DNA of 41,887 nucleotides, taken from positions 1 through 41,887 of the IMG/VR virus record IMGVR_UViG_3300009151_000009; one strand, given 5' to 3'. A model generated the notes under the pieces. The model was not told where the DNA came from, did no database searches, and was given only the letters and a program-made list of their open reading frames with translations. The translations under genes were made by a program, and so were the position numbers. Numbering within the stretch: position 1 is the first letter of the stretch; every line of letters starts with the position of its first letter. Shown in pieces: positions 30,246 through 39,381 of the stretch. Origin of the DNA: a virus.

Positions 30246-33200
30246 ATGCCCGAATACACAGATATTCCAATCGTAGAAGGCCCGACAAATCAGCAAACTG
30301 GCGAGTACAGTTTTGTTCTTCCAACGCGCTTCAATGATGACGAATCCAACGTAACTGTGGTGTTCCCGTCCTCAGTCTCAAAGGTTGATGCGCTGGCAGA
30401 GGTCAGGGAAAGCTTCCCGAGGAACTCTGCTGATACTCAGGTGCAGAAGATGACTGATCCTGAGTGGTACACCAAGATCAACAAGGATGACTACTTCCAA
30501 CTCAAAGCAGATGAGCACAAGTACCCAGGACAAGACGTAGGTCTTGGCACGATTGCTTACCATGCTGCAAAGGATGCCTTGGCTGGCATTGGCTACCTTG
30601 GCAAAGAGCTTGGCACTGCTGCTGTTCAGGCTGTTGTTCCTGGGGTTGGAGATCAGCGCATGGCTGCCAGACACGCTTGGAATGTCGTGGAAGGGTTCAT
30701 GCAGGGCAACGAGCGTCTATCCATGCTGGCTGGCCTTCTGGAGATGAAGATTGGTGACGTTGCCATGTCTCCATTGCGTGACTCTGAGTCCAATACGGAT
30801 GCAGACTTTCAGCGTTTTATCTACACTCAGGAGATGGGCAAGACTATGGCTGCTCGTACTCAGGGGCAGATGATTGCCGAAGGCGGCGGACAGTCTCCTG
30901 TGTTTGGAGATGCCAACTTCAAGCCACAGTTTGTTCCTAGTGCTACTGAGGCAGACGTTGCTGCTGCCAACTCGATTGGTAACGTGCTTGATGTTCTTGC
31001 TGTCACTCCTGTTGGTGGTGCGCTTGAGAAAGCAGGAGCCGCAGCAGGTGGCACGATGTTCAAATACGTCATGCCAACAGCCTTGGCTGACACTGCGATC
31101 AAGGCAGGTTTCACTGGCGCAAGAATAGCTGGCACAGCCCTTGATGAGGCTTCCAAGATGGCCTTCAACCAGATCACAAGGCTTACTGAAGCTGTAGGTG
31201 AAGGTGCAGTTACCGATGCCGGTAAGGCTGTAGCCAACTACACTGCTAAAGCAGCCATGTATGGCGGCCTGTTCACTGGCCCAGGAGGAACGTTGATTGG
31301 AGCGTCTCTTGCCGGTAAAGCGTTGCGATCCGTGGGTGAAGTTGGTGGCGCAGTTATGGCTGGCCTTGAGGAAGGTGGAGTGCGCGCTTCGCTTCAGGCT
31401 TTGTCTGAAAATGAGCTGAAAGCCTCCACGGTCAGGTGGGCAGCTAAGAAAGCACTTGCCATTGCTCCTCCAGATATTGCCTTCAACGCCATGAAAGGCA
31501 TTGTGGACTCCATGGCAACCACAGGAGCTACCATGGGGACGCTTAACGCGATGAGCGCTTGGGCATCAAACGATGACCCAGTGAAAGCATTTGCTGAAGG
31601 TATGGCAAGTGGAGCTGGCTTTGGCTTGTCCTTCGGAGCCATGCACGCTCCCTTTGGCATGACAGGCCAGGACAAGGTAAGGCTTGCCAACATGTTTGAT
31701 AACGACATTCGCGGCAGAGAGCTTACGAAGTCCTTCAGTGTCACCCAGCCCAGCGGCCACACTGAGACTGTTTCATTTAACGACCTTCAGGGGCGTATAG
31801 ATCTCTTTAATCGTGAAGACCTGTCTGCCCGTCAAAAGGCCATGATTCTTGCTATGACGCAGGGTCACGAGCGTGGCGGAGGAACATCAATCTTCGTTGA
31901 TGGCTCTCCAGAGAGCGCTGCCCTGATGGAGAAGATTGGCTTTGGTGGAACTAAGGGAGTCCATTACTTTGATGGCGCTGACGGCAAGAGCACGATCATT
32001 ATCGACCCCAAGTACATTGATCCTGCCACTGCTGCTGAAGAGGTCATGCACAGCTTGTTCACGGAAAACATTCGCAAGGAAGTTGTGCAGGGTGTACAGG
32101 CTGGACTCAAGTCTGAGAATCCTGTGCAGGCAGTAGATGAGATCAGCAAGTTTGGAATGCGCTACGCCGCAGAGATGGAGGCTGCCGGACATCCTGAGCG
32201 TGCCGCAGAGATGCGCGACAACATCACCCAGGCTCTTGATCCTGCTGTTCCAATGGAAACCAAGCTGAAGATGCTTGATGGTGTTATCAACGAGTATACC
32301 AGCAACTATGTTGGTGCTGCCGTACACGGCATGAAGCCTGACATCTTCCTAGAGGGCAACATCAGAAACATCTGGGACAAAGTTTGGGACAAAACCGTTT
32401 CCAACGTGCTGTCTACTTTTGACTTCACTAAAAACGGACTCACCAAAGATCCGATCAAGGGGCACTTCTTTGATGAGAAGGGCAAACGTGTCATCATGCC
32501 CGAGATGGAAGGCCTTGTAGGCCGCTTTGTGGATGCTGTGCGCGAGGGTCGTGGAGAGATCGCATCCAAGGATACTGTCGATGGTGCTCACTACGTTGAT
32601 GTCCGCACAAGTAAGCCGTACTCGTCTCCGGAAGATTTCGTGGACGGCAGGCCTACAACACTCAAGCAAAAGAAGGAGATCCTAAAGAGCATCTACGAGC
32701 AGAACATTGCTGCTGCATCTGCGATTGATCCTAGCCTGATCGTCATCGCTGATCCTGCTACTGTTGAGTCCGGAATGCTTGGCGGGAATGTCGCTGGACT
32801 CAAGAACAAGCAGGTGCTGTTTTCGAGAGGCCTTCCTGACTCATTCTTTACGCACTTGTCGGCTCAGGAGTCTGCTGGAAAGCGTGTGTACACATCTGAA
32901 CAGATCGAGGCTCTCAAAGGCCTAAATGAGGCCATGAAAGCCGGACACATCGTAATGAGCGATGCTTGGCATGACATTCGTCGTACAAAAGGCGACCGCA
33001 GTGAAGTTTACTACGGACGCACTAATCGCCCAGCATTGCCTGTCTCCTGGCAACAAACCGAAACTGGAGGGTTGCTTCTAAATCAAATTGATGTTGGTCG
33101 CGTCTGGAATCAGATGCGCTACTTCGCCAAGTATGAGCCGAAGCTGCGGGCAGAGCTTGCAAGTAAGGACATCCGCACGTTTTCTGATGTCATTCCGTAC

Positions 33201-36200
33201 ATTCAGCGGTACTTTGACAACTATTCTTCTGGCTCACCAAAGCCTGCTGCCAAACTCAAAGGCTTTAGTGAAGTGTTGCGTGATGGCATCAGCCGCGCTT
33301 TGGACATCAAAAACCGCAAGGCATTTGCGGCTGAAGACGCGGCTCGATTTGCTAACGAGCACACATTTGATTCTGAAGGCTTCCCATCGCAGCCGCAGCC
33401 GAAGGTTACAGTCAATGGCATCGAGCGTGAGGTGAACCGTGACCGCGTCAGTATGCAGGCCATACGTTCAGATCGTATTCTTGGCCTGAATGACTTCACG
33501 GTTGACGGCTTTAACGTGCCGATCAAGTACGACCCAGGACTTGCGATGAATCTGATTCGCGCCAACTTTGCTCCTGGCTCAACGACACGCGAGAAGATGC
33601 CCAACGGTGAAGTGCTCACTGACAAGGTGACAGGCAACCGGATCATCGTCAGCAAAACCGGCAAAGCATCGCTCTACGAGGGTGATCGCCGCAGCATCTA
33701 CGGAAGTGTGGACGAGGCTATTGCTGCCGCAGACAAGCGTTCTGTAGCTGCTACAAAGCAACGTGCATCATTCTCTCCAAGCTCAAGGGATGACATGCCG
33801 GAAGGCCCAGTGTACACAAGGGAGCAGGCATTGCAAAGAATCAATAGTGCGCCTGACTGGGACTTAGCATCAATGCTTAAAGATGAGCAGGGAAATGCAA
33901 AAAGAATTGAAAGAACTTACAATAGGTTCCTGATGCAAGATCCTTCTCAAAAAAGGGTAAAGGCGCTCGACGATGCCATTGAAACAATTTCAAGCAGTGT
34001 TGGTGTAAACATTGACAAATCCAAGTTTCCATTTTTTACGGAAAAAGGAGAAGTGCCTTATTTTTACAAAGAAAGAGGACAGCTCATAGGCAACGCTTAT
34101 CCAGAACTTGCTGATCTATTTGCCCTTGGAGACATGGAGGCACAGATAGAGTCAAAGAAGATGATGGGCATGTCTTGGGATGCTCTGCGGTGGAACGAAG
34201 CTCCTGGAGAAATCGCAGCCAAACATGGGCAGAAAATGTCAGATCTTACTGACAAGATTTACAATCAATTTAAAGGCTCCTTTTCTAAATCTGAAATATT
34301 AAATAAGGCATTAGAAGTTCACGATGCAATTTCAAATGTATACTCAAAAACATCGGATGATATAGGCACAAACAAGCTCAAGAACGAGTTTATTTCCCTG
34401 CGTGATGCAACTCGTTCCAGCTTTGCGCCCAGAAAAAAATCGGCTGAGGAGTATTCCAAGTTTGTGGAATCATTTCCTCAGACATCCAAAATGTCATCTA
34501 TCGAAAGGGATGTTGCGCTGCGGAATTGGATGAGGGAAAACTCACAAGCAACGTCATTTAACCTTAGAGGACTTGGTAAGAAAAACCTTCTCGATCTTGA
34601 AGAGGCAATTCGCAAAGCAAAGCCATCTACAGTAAACCAAACTGTTAAATCTAGTGAAGAGTTCAGGGCCAAGGTCAAGGCGCATGATAGCCTGATGGCC
34701 AAGATTCGTTCTGCTTACAAAAATGCTGGAGAGTTTCCTGCGCAAACAGAGGCCGCGCAAAACATTCCATATTATTCCTCTGGGTCTGGAGAAACATACA
34801 AGCAATTCAGGGATAGAGCTTTTGCTAAAGAAAAAGATGACCTGATGAAGGAAAGTAGTAAGGACAGAGAAGAGATGCTTGATATTATGGCATCAAAAGA
34901 CGCTTGGTCATCTGCAATCGAGCAGCGAGCGCTTTCTGGAGAACGTATTCCAGATGCAGTATTGGACAGCTACAGGAAGGAGATGGGAGCTGCCAATTTT
35001 GACAGAACCTTTAGAGGACAGGCCGAGCAAAAGGGGTACGTCCCATCTGATGTTATTGCGCGCTCAAATAAGGAAGCTGCTGATTTTCGTGCGGCGAAAG
35101 CGGAGATTAGAGGAGGGCGCAAGATTGCAGACACCATGGAGTCCCTGGCTCACAAGCCAGAGGCTAGCAACCAGTCTATTGCTCTTGCTGTAGACAAGGC
35201 CTACCAGGCTGGAGAGATTCCGCTGGAAACTCTTCACGCTACCAAGGCCAAACTAGCTGAGGCTGTTGACGAGGACTACGTTGCCAAGCGGTATGAGGCT
35301 ATGGATACCGCCAAAGGAGCGGAGCCTGCAATGACTCAGGAGGAGATCAATAAGCAGATTGAGGGTGAGTTGCGGGCTGCAGGAATGCGGGTTCCAAATT
35401 GGGGGCCAACGGAAGATGAAATATCGGCAGTTGATGCCAAGCGTCACGACACGGAAGTCATTCTGCGCGACAAGGAGCTGAAGCAGAATCGTGGCCTTAC
35501 CGAGAAGCAGAAGGCCATGTATGCCGAGCGAGCAGACAAGCAGATGGTTCGCATGGATGAGCAAACCAACCGGATGCTTAACAATGCCCGAGCTGAAGCC
35601 TTAGCTCAAGGCAAGCAGGCCATGCAACGCACCGAGCAGGAGCGTATTGTCTCTCGTCGTGAGTCGTTCATTGAGGCCTTCAAGACTCAGGCTGAGGCAA
35701 AGGCTGAAGCTAAGAAATATCTTGAAGAAGAAGCTTCCGCAGAACGCAAAAAGCTTGCAGCACAGCGTGAGTCTGACACAGCAGCCCGCCAAGAGTCCAA
35801 AAAGAAACAGGCGCAATCTATTGAGGAGCGTAAGCAGGGCTTCAAGGAGGCCTTGACTGAACGCGATACAGCAAAGGCAGAGGCCAAGAAATATTTTGCG
35901 GAAGAACGTGCTGCTGAACGCGCAAGGATTGCTCAAGAAAAAGAAGCCGCAGACAAACTTGCCGCAGAAAACAAGGCAAAGCGCAACGCTGCTCTTGAAG
36001 ACCGCAGGCTTGGGTTTGAAGAACTTCTAAAAGAGAAAGCCAAGTCTGAGCGCGAGTATCAACGTGACCTTAAGAAGAACCTTGATCGCTCAGAAAAAGC
36101 TCAGAAGTTCCATGCCGAGGAACGTGCAGCTCGTGCTGCGGAAAATGCCAAACTGGCCGAGAAGGAAGCTCTGCGTGTCAAGCTCCGCACCATTGAGAAC

Positions 36201-36449
36201 GAGAAGCATGTCAGAGCCATGGAGGAACTTCTCAAGGCACATGACACTGCGTCTCTTGGCGAAACAACAGCCAAAGGAACAGAAGTTGTAGACGCAAAGA
36301 TTCCGCACAACATCAGAATCATCATCACTCCAGCCCGCAGGTTCCGTGTGTATATGCCTACTGGATCACTAGTTGGAGTAAGTGACACTTACAAAGAAGC
36401 CCTCAAAACAGCACAACGCAATGCCCCTAAAAAAGTCTCCGTCCGATAA
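30246..36449 (+). CDS. giant internal virion protein, 2067 aa
   Basis: Start chosen at ATG 30246, with CAGGAG 8-13 bases upstream; it overlaps the previous stop by none. N-terminal beta part (residues 1-70), then an Ala/Gly-rich membrane-prone region (about 120-480), then a TAAEEVMHSLF segment (E598-E599-V-M-H602) at the position where zincin-like domains have HExxH, here with the first His replaced. C-terminal 1750-2000 is a long coiled coil with two clear EAKAEAKKYLEEE / TAKAEAKKYFAEE repeats, and the end is a small beta domain (IIITPARRFRVYMPTGSLVG). Likely ejected with the DNA; might carry enzymatic domains that I cannot identify. Confidence 0.7.
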   Translation: MPEYTDIPIVEGPTNQQTGEYSFVLPTRFNDDESNVTVVFPSSVSKVDALAEVRESFPRNSADTQVQKMTDPEWYTKINKDDYFQLKADEHKYPGQDVGLGTIAYHAAKDALAGIGYLGKELGTAAVQAVVPGVGDQRMAARHAWNVVEGFMQGNERLSMLAGLLEMKIGDVAMSPLRDSESNTDADFQRFIYTQEMGKTMAARTQGQMIAEGGGQSPVFGDANFKPQFVPSATEADVAAANSIGNVLDVLAVTPVGGALEKAGAAAGGTMFKYVMPTALADTAIKAGFTGARIAGTALDEASKMAFNQITRLTEAVGEGAVTDAGKAVANYTAKAAMYGGLFTGPGGTLIGASLAGKALRSVGEVGGAVMAGLEEGGVRASLQALSENELKASTVRWAAKKALAIAPPDIAFNAMKGIVDSMATTGATMGTLNAMSAWASNDDPVKAFAEGMASGAGFGLSFGAMHAPFGMTGQDKVRLANMFDNDIRGRELTKSFSVTQPSGHTETVSFNDLQGRIDLFNREDLSARQKAMILAMTQGHERGGGTSIFVDGSPESAALMEKIGFGGTKGVHYFDGADGKSTIIIDPKYIDPATAAEEVMHSLFTENIRKEVVQGVQAGLKSENPVQAVDEISKFGMRYAAEMEAAGHPERAAEMRDNITQALDPAVPMETKLKMLDGVINEYTSNYVGAAVHGMKPDIFLEGNIRNIWDKVWDKTVSNVLSTFDFTKNGLTKDPIKGHFFDEKGKRVIMPEMEGLVGRFVDAVREGRGEIASKDTVDGAHYVDVRTSKPYSSPEDFVDGRPTTLKQKKEILKSIYEQNIAAASAIDPSLIVIADPATVESGMLGGNVAGLKNKQVLFSRGLPDSFFTHLSAQESAGKRVYTSEQIEALKGLNEAMKAGHIVMSDAWHDIRRTKGDRSEVYYGRTNRPALPVSWQQTETGGLLLNQIDVGRVWNQMRYFAKYEPKLRAELASKDIRTFSDVIPYIQRYFDNYSSGSPKPAAKLKGFSEVLRDGISRALDIKNRKAFAAEDAARFANEHTFDSEGFPSQPQPKVTVNGIEREVNRDRVSMQAIRSDRILGLNDFTVDGFNVPIKYDPGLAMNLIRANFAPGSTTREKMPNGEVLTDKVTGNRIIVSKTGKASLYEGDRRSIYGSVDEAIAAADKRSVAATKQRASFSPSSRDDMPEGPVYTREQALQRINSAPDWDLASMLKDEQGNAKRIERTYNRFLMQDPSQKRVKALDDAIETISSSVGVNIDKSKFPFFTEKGEVPYFYKERGQLIGNAYPELADLFALGDMEAQIESKKMMGMSWDALRWNEAPGEIAAKHGQKMSDLTDKIYNQFKGSFSKSEILNKALEVHDAISNVYSKTSDDIGTNKLKNEFISLRDATRSSFAPRKKSAEEYSKFVESFPQTSKMSSIERDVALRNWMRENSQATSFNLRGLGKKNLLDLEEAIRKAKPSTVNQTVKSSEEFRAKVKAHDSLMAKIRSAYKNAGEFPAQTEAAQNIPYYSSGSGETYKQFRDRAFAKEKDDLMKESSKDREEMLDIMASKDAWSSAIEQRALSGERIPDAVLDSYRKEMGAANFDRTFRGQAEQKGYVPSDVIARSNKEAADFRAAKAEIRGGRKIADTMESLAHKPEASNQSIALAVDKAYQAGEIPLETLHATKAKLAEAVDEDYVAKRYEAMDTAKGAEPAMTQEEINKQIEGELRAAGMRVPNWGPTEDEISAVDAKRHDTEVILRDKELKQNRGLTEKQKAMYAERADKQMVRMDEQTNRMLNNARAEALAQGKQAMQRTEQERIVSRRESFIEAFKTQAEAKAEAKKYLEEEASAERKKLAAQRESDTAARQESKKKQAQSIEERKQGFKEALTERDTAKAEAKKYFAEERAAERARIAQEKEAADKLAAENKAKRNAALEDRRLGFEELLKEKAKSEREYQRDLKKNLDRSEKAQKFHAEERAARAAENAKLAEKEALRVKLRTIENEKHVRAMEELLKAHDTASLGETTAKGTEVVDAKIPHNIRIIITPARRFRVYMPTGSLVGVSDTYKEALKTAQRNAPKKVSVR

Positions 36450-36576
36450 GGCTTTCACCTCGAATTTGAAAGCAGAACTGCAAGCAGGCAAGCCGCAGAA
36501 GCAAGCTCTTGCCATTGCGTATAGCGTTCAGAAAGAAGCTGCTAAGAAAGAGAGCGCAACTAAAATGAAAAAATAA
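36421..36576 (+). CDS. small basic protein, 51 aa
   Basis: ATG 36421 begins MPLKKSPSDKAFTSNLKAEL; then AGKPQKQALAIAYSVQKEAA and a Lys-rich tail. From memory this matches a common family of tiny phage/bacterial proteins of the form MPLxxGxSxxxxxxNxxxLxxxGxPxxQAxAIAxxxxxK. It overlaps the giant gene by 29 bases. Function unknown. Confidence 0.6.
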   Translation: MPLKKSPSDKAFTSNLKAELQAGKPQKQALAIAYSVQKEAAKKESATKMKK

Positions 36577-36641
36577 CTTGCTGTTTCTGCTTAAAAGTTC
36601 TGTCTTGTTGCAACGGCACACGCCGCCCAATACCAACAAAC

Positions 36642-37280
36642 ATGAAAACAGCAAAAATAGCACAGTTAGCAGACCTCGCAGACGGACAGCTCATCGGCGA
36701 GATGACCTTCAAAATCAAGAAGGCGTTTCCAGCCAGAACAGGCGAAGGTCAGTATGGCCCTTGGAGCGTACAGAACGCAATCGTGGTTGATGACACTGGA
36801 GAGATCCGCGCCAGCTTCTGGGGTGATGGTAGTGAGCCATTGCGTGGCCTTGAAGGGCACAACGTGCAGGTCAAGTCCGTTGCAGGCAAGCGTGGGCTTA
36901 CCGGCCTGTCTGCCAAGGCCAATAAGAAGGACAGCACAATTGAACTGGATGTAAAAGCATCTGCTGCCATTCGTTCGCTCACTCAAGATCCTGGCAGTAC
37001 AATTCCAGTGACTCACGCTCCTGCAACTGTTGTTCCAAAGAACCCACAGGTTGCCATTGATCGCATCAAGCAGTCTGCTGCGCTGTATGAGACATGCCTG
37101 AATCAAGCAAGCAAGCTCAAGGAAGGACACGATCTTTCCGATGAGCACTTCCAAGCCATCTGCGCCTCACTGTACATCAGTGCAGACCGTGCAGGTTTGT
37201 CTGCCTGCTTTCCTATAGAGGCTCCTGCTGCAACTCCTGCTGCACCCAAGGATGAATTTGAAGCCGAGGCAGGCTGGTAA
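36642..37280 (+). CDS. OB-fold single-stranded DNA-binding protein
   Basis: 212 residues. Residues about 15-100 have an OB-fold pattern (GEMTFKIKKAFPARTGEGQY, AIVVDDTGEIRASFWGD, HNVQVKSVAGKRGL) as in RPA/SSB-type nucleic acid-binding proteins; residues 135-190 are helical, and the end DEFEAEAGW is acidic with a terminal aromatic residue, as in SSB tails that recruit partners. It presumably coats ssDNA in replication and recombination. No Shine-Dalgarno; leader ACCAACAAAC. Followed by TAATG overlap. Confidence 0.7.
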   Translation: MKTAKIAQLADLADGQLIGEMTFKIKKAFPARTGEGQYGPWSVQNAIVVDDTGEIRASFWGDGSEPLRGLEGHNVQVKSVAGKRGLTGLSAKANKKDSTIELDVKASAAIRSLTQDPGSTIPVTHAPATVVPKNPQVAIDRIKQSAALYETCLNQASKLKEGHDLSDEHFQAICASLYISADRAGLSACFPIEAPAATPAAPKDEFEAEAGW

Positions 37281-37363
37281 TGAAAGTGCTAGCTGCAATT
37301 GTGGTGGTTTTACTACTGCTATTCATGCTGGCATTTGATGACCACCATCACGACAACTACTAA
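37280..37363 (+). CDS. 27-aa membrane peptide with His-rich tail
   Basis: ATG 37280 lies in TAATG with the previous stop, and its own TAA (37361-37363) overlaps the next ATG the same way. Residues 2-19 are hydrophobic; the tail is FDDHHHDNY. The perfect fit between two coupled genes supports it as real, though it is very short. Confidence 0.5.
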   Translation: MKVLAAIVVVLLLLFMLAFDDHHHDNY

Positions 37364-37695
37364 TGAATCAACGGCAAAAGGGAGCACGAGGAGAACGTAT
37401 GTGGCGTGATGAGTTGCGTGCGGCTGGCTTCACCGCAAGGCGGGGCCAGCAGTTCGCAGGTGGCACAGACAGTCCTGATGTCATCTGCGAGGAGCTAAAA
37501 AACCTTCATATGGAGGTGAAGTTCGTAGAGGCTCTCAACCTTCAGAAGGCTACAGAACAGGCCATCAGAGATGCTGGCCCTCGCAAGGAATGGATGGTTG
37601 CACATAAACGCAATCACACTCCTTGGCTTGTGACAATGAGCAGCGAGCTGTTCTTCAAACTTCTCAAGGACGGCATGGATTGCCTTCCGAAATAA
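37363..37695 (+). CDS. PD-(D/E)XK nuclease, Holliday-junction-resolvase-like
   Basis: 110 residues. KGARGER (E11), a GGTDSPDVIC segment (D39) and LHMEVKF (E51-V-K53) form the E...D...ExK active site of the restriction-endonuclease-like fold, and the size and the start 'GxxxERxxRxxL' fit archaeal/phage Hjc-type resolvases or VRR-NUC. The end KNHTPWLVTMS-like segment (NHTPWLVTMS) is a typical last strand. It probably resolves branched DNA before packaging. Overlaps the peptide gene upstream by TAATG. Confidence 0.7.
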   Translation: MNQRQKGARGERMWRDELRAAGFTARRGQQFAGGTDSPDVICEELKNLHMEVKFVEALNLQKATEQAIRDAGPRKEWMVAHKRNHTPWLVTMSSELFFKLLKDGMDCLPK

Positions 37696-37744
37696 TTACA
37701 ACTTAGCAGGGGCGCGACTGTGGCAACGCGCACTTTAATGATAT

Positions 37745-38071
37745 ATGAGAAAACGAGTACCTAAATTTAAATATACAAGATCAGATGTTGAGAGTGTTGA
37801 GTTAATCAATAAACTCCCAAAGGCACATCGGCCTATTGTAGGAAGAATTGTTTGGTGGGATGGCTTTGGTCATCGCTTGGTAAGTAAAAGATCAACAGCA
37901 TTTGATCATTGGTTAGTCTATGCTCCGGAACCCGAGCATGTATGGCAAGAGGTTGTGCAATCCCTTGTAAAGATGGGATACCCTGAAGACATCGCCACCC
38001 GGAAGATGCGTCCCAAGCTTCAACAACCAAAGAATGCTGATTTACAGAAGGGAGCTGCCAATGCGAATTGA
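37745..38071 (+). CDS. hypothetical basic protein, 108 aa
   Basis: Starts MRKRVPKFKYTRSDVESVEL; a middle AFDHWLVYAPEPEHVWQEVV, then MGYPEDIATRKMRPKLQQPK. No family recognised. The 49-base gap upstream holds a GCGCG/CGCGC inverted repeat (37712-37731). Overlaps the replication gene by 11 bases. Confidence 0.55.
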   Translation: MRKRVPKFKYTRSDVESVELINKLPKAHRPIVGRIVWWDGFGHRLVSKRSTAFDHWLVYAPEPEHVWQEVVQSLVKMGYPEDIATRKMRPKLQQPKNADLQKGAANAN

Positions 38072-38672
38072 AGCGTCTTTGCTTATCGAGGGAGGCCCGA
38101 GCTTTAACGCAGCCATTTCCTGCGAGAAAAACATGCTGTTCGCTGTGGTCATACCGGAAGGTGTAGACATCCGTGTAGAAAGGGCAATAGCGCGCTCACA
38201 AACAGGGGATGAGGTTTTGCTTGATACTCGTCTTTCCAAGAATCCGACAATAGATAGAAAGGATGATGGGGATTGTGAGGGGGAGAAAGAGGGAGTAGGT
38301 AGGATAGGGGGTGTGGGGGAAAGGAAGGACGAGGGAGATGAGGGGGAGGAAAGGGGAAGAAACCTAGACCTATCCTCCATGCAATTTCCCTGCATCGACG
38401 GTACTGACTGGCAGTGCGATTCGGAAACAGTTGTTGGCCTGGTTATGGCCTACGGAGAGACTGCCGTGAGAGCTGCCTTTCCAAAAGCAAGGATGTGGCT
38501 GATAGCTAACCCTGAGCGCAGGAAGACCCAAAAGGGAATGCTTCGCTTCCTTAATAGATGGCTGGCAACCCCTTCAACGCCAGGCTACATGCACAACTCT
38601 AACTCACTTACAAGAAATGTCACAAGCACAGCAAAAATTGTCAAAGGCCGCCCAACGATTCAAGGGTGGTGA
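38061..38672 (+). CDS. replication initiator / helicase-loader-like protein
   Basis: Start at ATG 38061 (GGAG at 38051-38054). 203 residues. The last 60 residues contain NPERRKTQKGMLRFLNRWL, a motif of phage replication initiators and helicase loaders (W..NP.RRKT..G..RFL..WL) as I recall it. Residues about 65-100 are a low-complexity G/E/D/R stretch encoded by a purine-rich tract (38252-38362). It stands right before the DnaB N-half, the usual place for the protein that brings the helicase to the origin. Overlaps it by 56 bases. Confidence 0.65.
   Translation: MRIEASLLIEGGPSFNAAISCEKNMLFAVVIPEGVDIRVERAIARSQTGDEVLLDTRLSKNPTIDRKDDGDCEGEKEGVGRIGGVGERKDEGDEGEERGRNLDLSSMQFPCIDGTDWQCDSETVVGLVMAYGETAVRAAFPKARMWLIANPERRKTQKGMLRFLNRWLATPSTPGYMHNSNSLTRNVTSTAKIVKGRPTIQGW
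38252..38362 (+). other. G-rich polypurine tract inside the initiator gene (possible origin)
   Basis: About 110 bases almost without C and with few T on the + strand, with G-runs at 38268-38271, 38279-38283, 38291-38293, 38307-38311, 38315-38319, 38333-38335, 38342-38346 and 38353-38356. In lambda-type phages the origin lies inside the initiator gene, so the same may apply here. The tract could form G-quadruplex or triplex structures. Confidence 0.4.
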
Positions 38673-39381
38673 ACCCATGCTTCCAGCAACGGCAGCAGTG
38701 CCTACAGCTACGGAAGCAGAGCGCGGGGTTGCGAGTATAGCGCTTAACCATCCAGCACGATTTGTAGCGTTATGTGCTGATGAGATTTTTGATATTAACG
38801 ATATCTTTAATCCAACAGCAAAACGCATATGCCAAACTGTATTTGAGTTATCTGCTACAAACAGCACTTGCGACATTCGTGTTGTATTTGAAAAGTGCCG
38901 TGAGCATTTGCCTGATTTTCAGTTTCACGAATTGAGTGATATTTATACATTGTGTGGCGTATTTTCAGCGCTTCCAGAGTTTATAAAAATCGTATGTTCT
39001 ACTGCGCGGAGGCGGGCGCTTCAGCAGATGCTTACACAAGCGTCTCACGACATTGGGTCGGCAGACATTGATACGGCTGAGCTGGTAGCTGGAGTTGCTA
39101 TGCAAGCTGAAGAGATTGGCAGGAAAATGAGTCCGCCAAAGCAAATGGACACCAAGTCCATGCTGCTTGATGCCATTGGCCGCTATGAGCGCGGGCAGGA
39201 CAAATCAAATATTATCAAGACAGGATACCCAAATCTGGACAACATCACGCCAATCCGTGCAGGTGACTTCCTTGTCATCGGCGGAGAAACCAAAGCTGGC
39301 AAGACCATGCTGGCGCTCAACATCATCGCAAATCTAATTATTGAAAATGAACCTAGTAAATCTGACAGCACACACAATTAA
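38617..39381 (+). CDS. DnaB-type replicative helicase, N-terminal half (split gene)
   Basis: 254 residues. Residues about 30-125 are the DnaB N-terminal helical domain (EAERGVASIALNHPARFV, FNPTAKRICQTVFEL); 175-230 are the linker helix and start of the RecA fold, with TGYPNLDNITPIRAGDFLVI and Walker A GGETKAGKT (222-230). The protein stops 24 residues after Walker A, before the SLEM strand. All later motifs are absent here and present in 1000-1584. The start is either ATG 38617 or ATG 38677 (MLPATAAVP), both in frame. The last 11 residues are encoded within the overlap with the next gene. Confidence 0.86.
   Translation: MSQAQQKLSKAAQRFKGGEPMLPATAAVPTATEAERGVASIALNHPARFVALCADEIFDINDIFNPTAKRICQTVFELSATNSTCDIRVVFEKCREHLPDFQFHELSDIYTLCGVFSALPEFIKIVCSTARRRALQQMLTQASHDIGSADIDTAELVAGVAMQAEEIGRKMSPPKQMDTKSMLLDAIGRYERGQDKSNIIKTGYPNLDNITPIRAGDFLVIGGETKAGKTMLALNIIANLIIENEPSKSDSTHN

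Noticed and set aside
36577-36641. Promoter or terminator in the 65-base gap before the ssDNA-binding gene
   Set aside because: Only weak TTGCTG/TTAAAA-like boxes with wrong spacing and a poor AACTT/AAGTT stem; not enough to call.
39341-39381. Frameshift as cause of the short helicase N-half
   Set aside because: Neither of the other frames after 39340 continues with a SLEM/Walker B domain; they hold the start of a different conserved gene. The missing half is elsewhere and complete.
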